NCBI GenBank assembly: GCA_029977605.1
Contig: JAPOKN010000011.1
Span: 1-26,987 of the forward strand
Direction of reading: 5' to 3'
DNA length: 26,987 nt
Source of the DNA: Methanobacteriota archaeon
GTDB lineage: Archaea; Thermoplasmatota; Poseidoniia; MGIII; CG-Epi1
In this document: in pieces, positions 7,324 to 14,185 of the stretch
How positions within the stretch are numbered: the stretch's first letter is position 1
How the letters are laid out: every line of letters begins with the position of its first letter
Notes under the pieces: model-generated
What the model was told of the DNA's origin: nothing
Seen by the model: only the letters and a program-made list of their open reading frames with translations
The model's database searches: none
Program-made: the position numbers and the translations under genes

Positions 7324-8694
7324 ATGAGACACATAAAAGAGTTTCAGATTCTCGACATTAATGCAATTCACAATGGACTTGAAATTTATCATTTGATGAA
7401 TAATGCAGGTAGTCGTTTGGCTAAGCACATCTTGGACCATTTTTCAGATTGTACTTCATTTATTTTTGTATGCGGCAAGGGAAATAACGCTGGTGATGGA
7501 TATGTTGCTGCTAGTAAGCTACATGACAACAATTTAGATGTAATAGTTATTAACGTCGAAGACGAAATAAAGTCTATTCCACAAAAAGCTCTGGAACTGT
7601 ATAAGGGAAGAATTGAATCATTTAATTTTCTTAGTACTCTATCCAGTTATAATACACTTTTAATTGACTGTTTATTAGGTTCGGGAATCAAAGGTGAACC
7701 CAAAAAACCTTATGGAGAAGTAATTGACAAGATAAATAACTTCAAAAATATTTTATCTGTAGACGTCCCTTCAGGTTTTATGAAAAATAAAGCAGTGATT
7801 CCAACACAAACAATTACCTTTCATGATACTAAGTTTGGGATGAGTGAAAGTAACTCAGGAGATATATTTGTTGTTGATATTGGCATTTCTGAGTTCATTG
7901 ATCAGTCTTGTGGACCAGGGGAATTGTGCTTATTTCCTGATTTTAACCCCAATAATCGTAAGGGAGAAAATGGTAAGGTGGCTATAGTCGGCGGAGGTGT
8001 TTATTCAGGAGCTCCCTCTCTTGCTGGTATAGGTGCCTATCGTACTGGTGTAGATTTAGTTCACTTGTTTGTTCCAGCCAGTAGTTTTGATCAGGTGTCC
8101 AAATTTGCTCCAGAATTGATGGTTCATAAGCTAGAAAGTGAATATATTACTGAGGATGTTGTTGAAGTTCTTGAGAAGCATAATTTTGATAGTATAGTTA
8201 TTGGTCCGGGAATGGGTAAAATGGACGAGTCTTTGTCAGCTACAAGCAATATAATTTCTAGCTTTGATAATTTAGTAATCGATGCTGATTCAATAAATAC
8301 TTATAATTTTAGTAGAAAAAATATACTCATGACTCCCCATCTTGGAGAATTAACAAGATTAGATATAAATTCTAGCGAAGAAGATTTAATATCTTTCTCA
8401 AAAAAGCATGGAGTGACATTACTTCTTAAGGGTAAAATAGATTTTATGACAGATGGAGATAGTTTAAAGAGAAATTATACAGGTCACCCAAGGATGGCTG
8501 TAGGAGGAACAGGTGACTTATTGGCTGGAATCTGTGGCGGCCTTATGGCTCGAGGTTTGTCGCCATTCGAAGCTGCGAGATTAGGCTCATATGTAATGGG
8601 TTTGGCAGGCCAACAATGTTACGAGGAAAATGGTCCTGGATTTCTCCCATCAGATTTAGGTATTTTCATTTCAAAAATATTTGTAAATAAATAA
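7324..8694 (+). CDS. nnr: Bifunctional NAD(P)H-hydrate epimerase / ADP- or ATP-dependent NAD(P)HX dehydratase
   Basis: 456 residues with a YjeF_N epimerase domain followed by a carbohydrate-kinase-like dehydratase. In the N-terminal half, the VCGKGNNAGDGYVAA loop (about 49-63), LLIDCLLGSGIKGEP and SVDVPSGF are the epimerase signatures. In the C-terminal half (from about 205), GENGKVAIVGGGVYSGAPSLAG, VIGPGMGK, DADSIN, MTPHLGELTRL and MAVGGTGDLLAGICGGLMA are the dehydratase signatures, with the catalytic Asp in the GGTGD motif. It repairs hydrated NADH/NADPH in the cytosol. It starts 1 nt after the exchanger stop. Its TAA abuts the stop of the convergent minus-strand gene exactly (TAATTA, 8692-8697). 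Confidence 0.95.
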   Translation: MRHIKEFQILDINAIHNGLEIYHLMNNAGSRLAKHILDHFSDCTSFIFVCGKGNNAGDGYVAASKLHDNNLDVIVINVEDEIKSIPQKALELYKGRIESFNFLSTLSSYNTLLIDCLLGSGIKGEPKKPYGEVIDKINNFKNILSVDVPSGFMKNKAVIPTQTITFHDTKFGMSESNSGDIFVVDIGISEFIDQSCGPGELCLFPDFNPNNRKGENGKVAIVGGGVYSGAPSLAGIGAYRTGVDLVHLFVPASSFDQVSKFAPELMVHKLESEYITEDVVEVLEKHNFDSIVIGPGMGKMDESLSATSNIISSFDNLVIDADSINTYNFSRKNILMTPHLGELTRLDINSSEEDLISFSKKHGVTLLLKGKIDFMTDGDSLKRNYTGHPRMAVGGTGDLLAGICGGLMARGLSPFEAARLGSYVMGLAGQQCYEENGPGFLPSDLGIFISKIFVNK

Positions 8695-11025
8695 TTATTT
8701 TTTTCTAGAAGCTATAGCAATTATAATCAGGATAATTGGTCCAAAACTTAAACTTGGTAAATCACTTTCATTCTCATTTGTAACATATTCTTTTTGGCTT
8801 TCTGATACTATTATATTCTGTTCATAAGACTTTAGTTTACCGTGGCCTGTATCTATTTCAATACTGTATACATAATTACCAGCATTTTCAAAAAATAATT
8901 CACCATAGTAATAGTTTCCTTTCTCTTCCATAGGTATTTTTTGACCTTCAGCAAGAACATCAGAATCCACTTTAGCAATTACTAAATTAACAGATTTAGG
9001 ATTTTCATAATCAATTATTGCACTTATTTCAATTACATTATTCGTCTGAACATTTGAAGGAGCTACTGTGTTTATTAATCCTTTATTTTTAACTTTAAGA
9101 TTTTTATAAATTTTATTGGTAGCTCCCCACTGATCTATACACTCAATTTCTAGTAAGCATTCACCATCTTCGTATTTAGTGGAATCCCAAACAAATGAAA
9201 CATCATATTGAGTTTCATCCAAATCAACCCATTGTTGGCCATCTATTCTGTATCTTAATGTATCTAAATCGCTGTAGTCTTGAACATTTATTTCAAAGGT
9301 AGCTGTTGCAGAAATGTCATAGGTATTTGAGTTGAGGCTAATGTAAGGAGGATTACTGTCAGTTTCAAACATTGTTGATAAGTTTGTTGAATAATCTTGG
9401 TTATCCGTTGATCTAATTAATAAGTCATGCCATCCATCAGTGTATGGAGTCCAATAAGTGGCAAATATGTTGCCGTTTTGATTATCCATATCTTTCCAAT
9501 CACTTCCATCGACCTTATATTGAACAGACTTAATTCCTTCGGGGTCGTCTGTCTGAATTTCTATTTTTACTCTAGAATTGTATATTTCATCTTCTGGCAA
9601 TATTATTTTCAAAGAAGGATATGTGACGTCTCCCTCATTGAATACCGTCAGATTAATGGAATTAGTTTTATGGTTTCCGCTTTTATCCGTAGCTCTAAAT
9701 GATAAAATATGTTCTCCATTACCTGCATCAGCTTCCTGAGTATTCCAACTAGCTATATATTTATCCTCAACATTTGAGTACATAGCTCTCCAGTCTCCGT
9801 TATTAATATTGAACTGGACTTTATCAATTTGATTATCATCAGTTGCTATTACTTCGAATATGGTAACTTCCTCAATAGTATCTCCATCAGAATGCGACAG
9901 AAGTTCTATTGTTGGATTCTCAAAATCGTTTAAAACATTCACTTCAATCAGTTTTGTGTTGGAAGCTCCAGTATTTTCAGCTTTAATTTCCAGGTTATTT
10001 AGGCCATTTTCAATCTCTGTTGTGTCAATAATTACTTCAAACTCTCCGTTAAAATTTCCAACGCCTGTTGCCTTCCAAGGTCTATTATTCCATCTATACG
10101 TTAATTCATAGATGTCTGACTTTTCACTCTGAGCCTGTCCTTTGATTCTTAAATCACCACCGGCAATATCTTCAACTTCTTCAAATTGATTATTAACTAT
10201 ATGATCAATTGAATCTATCTCAATTTCTGGTGGTATAGCAAAGGCAGATTCCAATGAGTACTTGTCAGATGCTGTAGATTCATCATTAAAAAATGCTACA
10301 AAAACATTGATATTATCATAATCAATGTCTGAAAAATCATTGCCGTTTTTATCCTGATGATCCCCTCCAGTCCATATTGTACTCAATGATTGTTTTTCTC
10401 GAGGTTCCAGTTCAACAGTTTGATCAAACGCATAGTCAAGAAATCCAAAATGGTACGGGTCTCCGTCGTAATTATTATATCTAGAAATTTTTTCAACGAT
10501 GTATGCCCTCACATATCCGTTGAATGTAGGATTACTAAAAGAACCATCTTCATTCCAAGTCATTCCAATGGATATGTCAAGTTTATCGTTTCCCAAGTGA
10601 TTCATTTCTATTTCCAATGATATATCTGTATCATCTCTTTGTCCAGTATTATCAATTGCTTGTTCATAGTTTGCAGTACTTGATTGTCCTCCAGATACTT
10701 TTTCGTCATTACCATCAAATATTACTGTGGGATATCCCGTTACATCAGGAAAGTCTCCCATTCTATCGTCCGCTTTATCATTTACATCAGTAATTAATGC
10801 AACAAAAAAGAAATTATCATCATAATAAGGTTCCCCAGGGACATCCTCGTAAACGAGCATCAAATTTTCAGCTGCGCTAGGGCAATAAACACACCATGTG
10901 GCTGTAAATTCCTCAGCAAATACTGCATGCGTAAATTGTTCTTCAGAAATTTCTGCAGACGGTGTAAATGATAAAAAATTAGTAACAAGTAAAGTTGCAA
11001 TCAGTATGTAAACGGCTTTTTTCAC
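8695..11025 (-). CDS. Secreted Omp28/thioredoxin-like CxxC protein with Ig-like stalk and C-terminal anchor
   Basis: 776 residues starting at a GTG. An N-terminal signal peptide (MKKAVYILIATLLVTNFLSF) is followed by a thioredoxin-like head in which FTATWCVYCPSAAENL places a CxxC at Cys45/Cys48. The segment to about residue 250 (GYPTVIFDGNDEKV, GGDHQDKNGNDFSD) resembles Omp28/TlpA-like extracellular thiol-disulfide proteins. Residues about 260-730 form repeated Ig-like beta-sandwich units with a recurring 'Y.VDG.W.D.....F..W.....DG...L.....D..G' pattern at least four times. The C-terminus is a short hydrophobic stretch (FGPIILIIIAIASRKK) with almost no tail, so it is either a TM anchor or a sorting signal. 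Thiol redox work on surface proteins is plausible. A TATA-like stretch near 11046-11055 predicts a leaderless mRNA. Confidence 0.8.
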   Translation of the reverse strand: MKKAVYILIATLLVTNFLSFTPSAEISEEQFTHAVFAEEFTATWCVYCPSAAENLMLVYEDVPGEPYYDDNFFFVALITDVNDKADDRMGDFPDVTGYPTVIFDGNDEKVSGGQSSTANYEQAIDNTGQRDDTDISLEIEMNHLGNDKLDISIGMTWNEDGSFSNPTFNGYVRAYIVEKISRYNNYDGDPYHFGFLDYAFDQTVELEPREKQSLSTIWTGGDHQDKNGNDFSDIDYDNINVFVAFFNDESTASDKYSLESAFAIPPEIEIDSIDHIVNNQFEEVEDIAGGDLRIKGQAQSEKSDIYELTYRWNNRPWKATGVGNFNGEFEVIIDTTEIENGLNNLEIKAENTGASNTKLIEVNVLNDFENPTIELLSHSDGDTIEEVTIFEVIATDDNQIDKVQFNINNGDWRAMYSNVEDKYIASWNTQEADAGNGEHILSFRATDKSGNHKTNSINLTVFNEGDVTYPSLKIILPEDEIYNSRVKIEIQTDDPEGIKSVQYKVDGSDWKDMDNQNGNIFATYWTPYTDGWHDLLIRSTDNQDYSTNLSTMFETDSNPPYISLNSNTYDISATATFEINVQDYSDLDTLRYRIDGQQWVDLDETQYDVSFVWDSTKYEDGECLLEIECIDQWGATNKIYKNLKVKNKGLINTVAPSNVQTNNVIEISAIIDYENPKSVNLVIAKVDSDVLAEGQKIPMEEKGNYYYGELFFENAGNYVYSIEIDTGHGKLKSYEQNIIVSESQKEYVTNENESDLPSLSFGPIILIIIAIASRKK
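8698..8704 (+). terminator. Oligo-T terminator candidate after nnr
   Basis: Seven consecutive T residues on the plus strand just past the nnr stop fit the oligo-T terminators of archaea. They lie inside the 3' end of the opposing coding sequence, whose own end encodes Arg-Lys-Lys, so they may simply be coding. Confidence 0.3.
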
Positions 11026-11055
11026 GTTACTCTATTAAATAGATAATTAATAAGT

Positions 11056-11679
11056 TTAACTCTTTTTCATTTCAGATATTGTTAGTATTGGGTCTTTTGA
11101 TTTGAAAATAGCACTTCCTGCAACTAAGATATCTGCACCGCTTTTGCTTAAAATAGCTGAATTTTGAGTACTTACTCCTCCATCAACTTCAATAATTTTA
11201 CCGGGATAGTTTGTTTTGAAAAATTTAACTCTGTCTATTGCATTTTCATGGAATGATTGACCGCAATAGCCAGGTTCTACAGACATTACCAGTATCATAT
11301 CAGCAATATCTAGGTATGGGATTATTTCATCTTTAGGAGTTGAAGGATTAAAGGCAATTCCTGATTTAATGTTCTTTTCATTAATTTTAATGAGCGCTTC
11401 TCTTGGGTTATTGGCCTCAACGTGTACAGAAATAATTTCAGCTCCGGCATCATAAAAATCATCTATAAAATCGACAGGATCTGTAATCATTAAATGAACG
11501 TCTAGTGGTGCAATACCCTTTAGTGCTTTTACTAAATCAACACCCATAGTTAAGTTTGGTACAAAGTGCCCATCCATAACGTCCATGTGAAGGTATGAAG
11601 AATATGGAGCCACTAGTTCAGCAGCATCACGCATCTTACCGAAATCAGCTCCCAACATTGAAGGCGCTATACTAACCAT
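11056..11679 (-). CDS. rpe: Ribulose-phosphate 3-epimerase
   Basis: 207 residues forming a TIM barrel with intact family motifs. IAPSMLGADF opens the protein. LHMDVMDGHFVPNLTMG carries the metal-binding His and catalytic Asp. LDVHLMITDP follows, then VMSVEPGYCGQSF with the flexible Met/Gly loop, then EVDGGVS with the second catalytic Asp, and the phosphate-binding VAGSAIF. It interconverts ribulose 5-phosphate and xylulose 5-phosphate in the cytosol, linking sugar-phosphate pools to PRPP supply. The start codon overlaps the end of the upstream 149-residue gene by 8 nt (ATGGTTAG), implying translational coupling with that unrecognised protein. Confidence 0.95.
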   Translation of the reverse strand: MVSIAPSMLGADFGKMRDAAELVAPYSSYLHMDVMDGHFVPNLTMGVDLVKALKGIAPLDVHLMITDPVDFIDDFYDAGAEIISVHVEANNPREALIKINEKNIKSGIAFNPSTPKDEIIPYLDIADMILVMSVEPGYCGQSFHENAIDRVKFFKTNYPGKIIEVDGGVSTQNSAILSKSGADILVAGSAIFKSKDPILTISEMKKS

Positions 11680-12121
11680 TTAAAGTCCTAGTAACAGCGT
11701 CAATAATAAATCTTTTAGATAGATCAGGCCTTCTATTCTGAACCACAGTAATGAATGATTCTAACTGTGATGATTCAGTTCTCCACCATTTATCGTAAAA
11801 TCCATCGACTTTATCTAAATCCTTCAATATGAGGCTAATTTGTGCTTGACTAATTTTTGGGGAATCTACTTTGTGTCCTAAATCTTTTTCTAATATATAT
11901 TTCATTTTATTTAATATTGTAATGTAAAATCCCTTTGGCTTTGCCACCTCTCCGCCCTGGTTTTTTATTATTCCAGTATCCAAGCACCAATCGTGTTTTG
12001 CCACACGTCCGTCTTGATCAAGATATACGTCCATCCATATTTTTTCTGAAGGAGGTGCCGGAGTGTGTTCTTTTGGCTTTTCATCTATATTTTCCTCCTC
12101 AGATTGCATTAAGTGTGGCAT
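11672..12121 (-). CDS. Unrecognised 149-residue protein coupled to rpe
   Basis: I do not recognise a family. The first 27 residues are acidic and proline-rich (SEEENIDEKPKEHTPAPPSE), likely disordered. A short beta-like segment (KIWMDVYLDQDGRVAKHDWCLDTGII) follows, then a mostly helical C-terminal half with FYITILNKMKYILEKDLGHKV and KWWRTESSQLESFITVVQNRRPDLSKRFIIDAV. No signal peptide or membrane segment is present, so it is probably cytosolic. An in-frame second Met (residue 5) is an alternative start. The 8-nt overlap with rpe and good coding character argue that it is a real gene, first in a two-gene unit. A TATA-like GAATAAAAAG on the minus strand (12154-12163) could drive it. Confidence 0.75.
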   Translation of the reverse strand: MPHLMQSEEENIDEKPKEHTPAPPSEKIWMDVYLDQDGRVAKHDWCLDTGIIKNQGGEVAKPKGFYITILNKMKYILEKDLGHKVDSPKISQAQISLILKDLDKVDGFYDKWWRTESSQLESFITVVQNRRPDLSKRFIIDAVTRTLNG

Positions 12122-12153
12122 TAAGGTTTAGTTATTAACATTATCATCATAGA

Positions 12154-12163
12154 CTTTTTATTC
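12154..12163. promoter_or_regulatory. TATA-like element between the 149-residue gene and tRNA-Trp
   Basis: CTTTTTATTC on the plus strand is centred about 27 nt before the mature 5' end of tRNA-Trp, right for a TATA box giving a 2-4 nt 5' leader. The same bases read GAATAAAAAG toward the minus-strand gene. Inferred from spacing alone. Confidence 0.45.
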
Positions 12164-12223
12164 TGTCCTGATTAGCAAAAACTAGGGGAGCATGGTGTAA
12201 CCTGGCAGCATTGCGGGCTCCAA

Positions 12224-12319
12224 TTATACAGGAATGATTGCTACAGGGTCTGCTGATATCGTGATGAATGATTGGAGCAATGACCTGTGCAAACTATGGG
12301 CTCCGGCTCAATAGGTGAG
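12224..12319 (+). other. tRNA-Trp intron
   Basis: The 96-nt intron is set by the exon structure and the bulge-helix-bulge. Besides the C/D guide core (12228-12288) it contains a linker of about 30 nt before the 3' splice site, including GGGCTCC (12298-12304). That heptamer is an exact copy of the anticodon-arm heptamer at 12215-12221. Confidence 0.9.
12228..12288 (+). ncRNA. Intronic box C/D guide RNA for C34 and C39 of tRNA-Trp
   Basis: The terminal stem ACAGG (12228-12232) pairs with CCTGT (12284-12288). The order of elements is box C ATGATTG (12234-12240, degenerate), box D' CTGA (12253-12256), box C' GTGATGA (12261-12267, consensus) and box D ATGA (12280-12283, variant). The D' guide GGGTCT (12246-12251) pairs with AGACCC at the intron/3'-exon junction (12318-12323), and the fifth base before D' (G12248) faces C39 (12321). 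The D guide ATTGGAGC (12271-12278) pairs with GCTCCAAT (12217-12224), and the fifth base before D (G12275) faces C34 (12220). In Haloferax and other Euryarchaeota the tRNA-Trp intron is known to guide 2'-O-methylation at 34 and 39. Assignment here rests on the boxes, the stem and the double N+5 match. Confidence 0.88.
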
Positions 12320-12400
12320 ACCCGCCGATCTGGGTTCAAATCCCAGTGCTCCCACCATCTTTCCAGAAGATTATATTACCCAATGCCAGATTAGTATTTC

Positions 12401-12676
12401 ATGAGAACACAAATTACTAGGATATCCTATTACCAGAATGCTAAAATTTTAGCTATACTGTACGTACCAATCGGTTTAATCTATGCAATTATAGGGATTT
12501 TTTTTTTGCTAATGGACTTGGAATATCTTAAGTATACTGGATATGTATTTCTTTCAATGCCTCTGTGGCTTTCTCTCGTTGTTGTAGGAGTACATTATGC
12601 TGTAGCTTCAGTCTATAATTTTTTAGCTTCGAAAGTTGGTGGATTTGAATTTGACTTTACCGTAATAAAGAATTAA
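12401..12676 (+). CDS. Small DUF3566-like membrane protein
   Basis: 91 residues with two hydrophobic helices (about 17-40, ILYVPIGLIYAIIGIFFLLM, and 48-75) and the C-terminal stretch SVYNFLASKVGGFEFDF. That YN-xx-A-xx-x-GG-x-E/F end matches, from memory, the closing motif of the DUF3566 transmembrane family found in actinobacteria and archaea. The function of that family is unknown to me. A TATA-like ATTATATTA around 12371-12379 lies about 25 nt before the ATG, predicting a leaderless message. The TAA stop directly abuts the stop of the convergent CDP-alcohol transferase gene (TAACTA, 12674-12679). Confidence 0.75.
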   Translation: MRTQITRISYYQNAKILAILYVPIGLIYAIIGIFFLLMDLEYLKYTGYVFLSMPLWLSLVVVGVHYAVASVYNFLASKVGGFEFDFTVIKN

Positions 12677-13291
12677 CTAAACGAGTTCTTTCCATATTCG
12701 TTGAAATCTATAAATTGCTGACATTGTACAAATTATAGCAAATGTGTAACACATCAATGTCATATAATTTAAATCTCCATAACCCTCGTCAAAGTATTGA
12801 ATAATAGGGACTATTGACAATACAACTAGTCTATCAGCTCTTCCTAACAATCCAGCATATTCTCTTCCAGCACCAACTGCTTGTGCTTGAGTTCCCATAT
12901 ATGATAACATTAGAATACCTATAATTGCACTGAATCCAATAGTAATATCAACCAAATTTCCAATTGCAATTCCTCCCACGATGATAATATCTGCGACGCG
13001 GTCTAAAGTGTGATCTACTAAATCTCCTCTTTTAGAAGAAAGATTGCGCATCCTTGCAACTATTCCATCTAAAGCATCAAAAACAGCAGTTAGAAATACC
13101 ATAAGCGAACCAATTAGTAGCCAAGATTTATTAGACTCTAAATCTGCAACATAAAATGAATATCCCGCAGTTAGTGCAGTTAATAATGAAAGAAAGCTGA
13201 TGCCCATAGGTCCAAGTGGAATGGCTCTTGCAAGAGGCATCAATATTTTGGCTCCTAAATCTCTGTAATCATCGGCTACCATTAGTACCAT
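12677..13291 (-). CDS. CDP-alcohol phosphatidyltransferase
   Basis: 204 residues with about five or six membrane helices and a complete CDP-alcohol phosphotransferase signature: D72-x2-D75-G76-x2-A79-R80-x8-G89-x3-D93-x3-D97 (DALDGIVARMRNL... GDLVDHTLDR). All four catalytic and metal-binding Asp residues are present. It should join a CDP-activated lipid (CDP-archaeol in archaea) to a polar alcohol such as inositol phosphate or glycerol phosphate at the membrane. Archaetidylinositol-phosphate synthase is a reasonable guess, but the alcohol is not readable. A second in-frame ATG at 13282 overlaps the upstream stop as TAATG, a typical coupled start, so the protein may begin three residues later (MVADDYRDL). 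Confidence 0.88.
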   Translation of the reverse strand: MVLMVADDYRDLGAKILMPLARAIPLGPMGISFLSLLTALTAGYSFYVADLESNKSWLLIGSLMVFLTAVFDALDGIVARMRNLSSKRGDLVDHTLDRVADIIIVGGIAIGNLVDITIGFSAIIGILMLSYMGTQAQAVGAGREYAGLLGRADRLVVLSIVPIIQYFDEGYGDLNYMTLMCYTFAIICTMSAIYRFQRIWKELV

Positions 13292-13791
13292 TCCATAATT
13301 GTTTCTGAGTAGTCAATCCTTTTATTCAATTTAATATTACCGCTGATAATATTTTCTAGTAAAGTTTTTGATTCATTAAGTTTGGAAGATGTTGTATCCA
13401 ATTCATAGACTTTTTTTTCACCATATTCATTAATTGCCTCTTGCGAGATGATATTTAGCGCTTCAGCTTCCATATTTTCTCTTAGTTTTTCTTCATTATA
13501 TTTTCTTAAAACTAATCTCTCCTTTAATTTGTCTGGATGGCATCTTAAGACAATTACATAATCAAGTCCATCTAAAAAGTGAGAAGTATGGCCTTCAAAA
13601 ATAGTATTTGTATAATTATATACATTTATTTCTTCATTCATTTTGTCTGTGTCAACTAGCCAATTACCTTCAGTATCTTTACCATTAGATATTTTTGGAT
13701 AGTAATCGTTGATTGATAGAGTATTGAAATCTAGTAGTCGTGATAGAGTAGTTTTACCAGTGCCTGGTGTACCTGTTAATGCAATATTCAC
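13282..13791 (-). CDS. Adenylate kinase-like P-loop NTPase, Fap7/AK6 (hCINAP) type
   Basis: 170 residues from a GTG start (13791-13789) giving MNIALTGTPGTGKTTLSRLL. I chose this start because the family begins at the P-loop strand and the GTG follows the upstream gene's TAG by 1 nt. The frame stays open to 13854 but that would overlap the neighbour. The Walker A motif GTPGTGKTT is at 7-15. The NDYYP segment and 'VDTDKMNEEIN' match the AK6 NMP-binding region. 'VIVLRCHPDKLKERLVLRKYNEEKLRENMEAEAL' is the diagnostic AK6/Fap7 segment. Family members are broad nucleoside-monophosphate kinases/ATPases linked to small-subunit ribosome maturation. The gene sits between the DUF5611-like gene and the lipid synthase gene, all tightly coupled behind SRP54. 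Confidence 0.88.
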   Translation of the reverse strand: MNIALTGTPGTGKTTLSRLLDFNTLSINDYYPKISNGKDTEGNWLVDTDKMNEEINVYNYTNTIFEGHTSHFLDGLDYVIVLRCHPDKLKERLVLRKYNEEKLRENMEAEALNIISQEAINEYGEKKVYELDTTSSKLNESKTLLENIISGNIKLNKRIDYSETIMEWY

Positions 13792-13792
13792 A

Positions 13793-14146
13793 CTAAGATT
13801 GCATTTCCCTTTCGGCAGCAGCTTTTGCTTCCTTCTTTGCTCTAGCTTTTGCACGATCTACTCTTTGTTTAGCGTTAAATCCAGTAACAGTTTCCATAAA
13901 ACGGTTATACGCTTGATGTGCAGCTAGAGAATCTTCTGGACTTGCTTCATTATCTGTTTCAGTTTCCACACCAATTTCTTTAATAGAACGAAATTCAACA
14001 GTTATAGATTTTAAGGCTTTAAAGGAGGAATTGAAGGTAGATTCATCGTCATTTTTTACTGAACCAAACTCTTCTTCCATCATATTCTTTAAGCCACCAT
14101 CTTCTAGTGTTTTTCCGTGCCCTCTTTTGATTTCGAAAGTCTGCAT
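13793..14146 (-). CDS. DUF5611-like small archaeal protein
   Basis: 117 residues, no signal peptide or membrane segment. The opening MQTFEIKRGHGKTLEDGGLKNMMEEEFG and the following 'FKALKSITVEFRSIKEIGVETET' strand pattern resemble, from memory, the archaeal DUF5611 family (small alpha/beta proteins of unknown function starting MQ-x-Y/F-x-x-KRGH). The C-terminal 30 residues are a highly charged helix rich in Ala/Lys/Arg/Glu (NAKQRVDRAKARAKKEAKAAAERE), probably coiled coil. It lies 39 nt downstream of SRP54 and 1 nt upstream of the AK6 start, so it is likely cotranscribed with both. The function is unknown. Confidence 0.7.
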   Translation of the reverse strand: MQTFEIKRGHGKTLEDGGLKNMMEEEFGSVKNDDESTFNSSFKALKSITVEFRSIKEIGVETETDNEASPEDSLAAHQAYNRFMETVTGFNAKQRVDRAKARAKKEAKAAAEREMQS

Positions 14147-14185
14147 AGTTCAATACTCTAAAAAAGTCTATATTAATATTTTGTA

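Larger units (their letters stand above)
12186..12357 (+). tRNA. trnW: tRNA-Trp (CCA anticodon) with 96-nt intron at 37/38
   Basis: The exons are 12186-12223 and 12320-12357. The acceptor stem GGGAGCA (12186-12192) pairs with TGCTCCC (12347-12353), followed by discriminator A and an encoded CCA. The D arm is GTGT/GCAT with loop AACCTGGCA. The anticodon stem GCGGG (12213-12217) pairs with CCCGC (12321-12325), and the loop CT-CCA-A gives anticodon 12220-12222. The T arm is CTGGG-TTCAAAT-CCCAG (12330-12346) and the variable loop is CGAT. A bulge-helix-bulge can be drawn: 5' bulge AA^T, 3' bulge AG^A, and a 4-position central helix C32-C35 with intron GGTG (12314-12317), with one T-T mismatch at T33. 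The intron-side helix is TAT/ATA. Position 37/38 is the canonical archaeal intron site. Confidence 0.97.

Noticed and set aside
13792..13854. N-terminal extension of the AK6-type kinase (start at 13854)
   Set aside because: The extra 21 residues overlap the end of the DUF5611-like gene in another frame and precede the P-loop strand where the family normally begins; the GTG at 13791 fits better.
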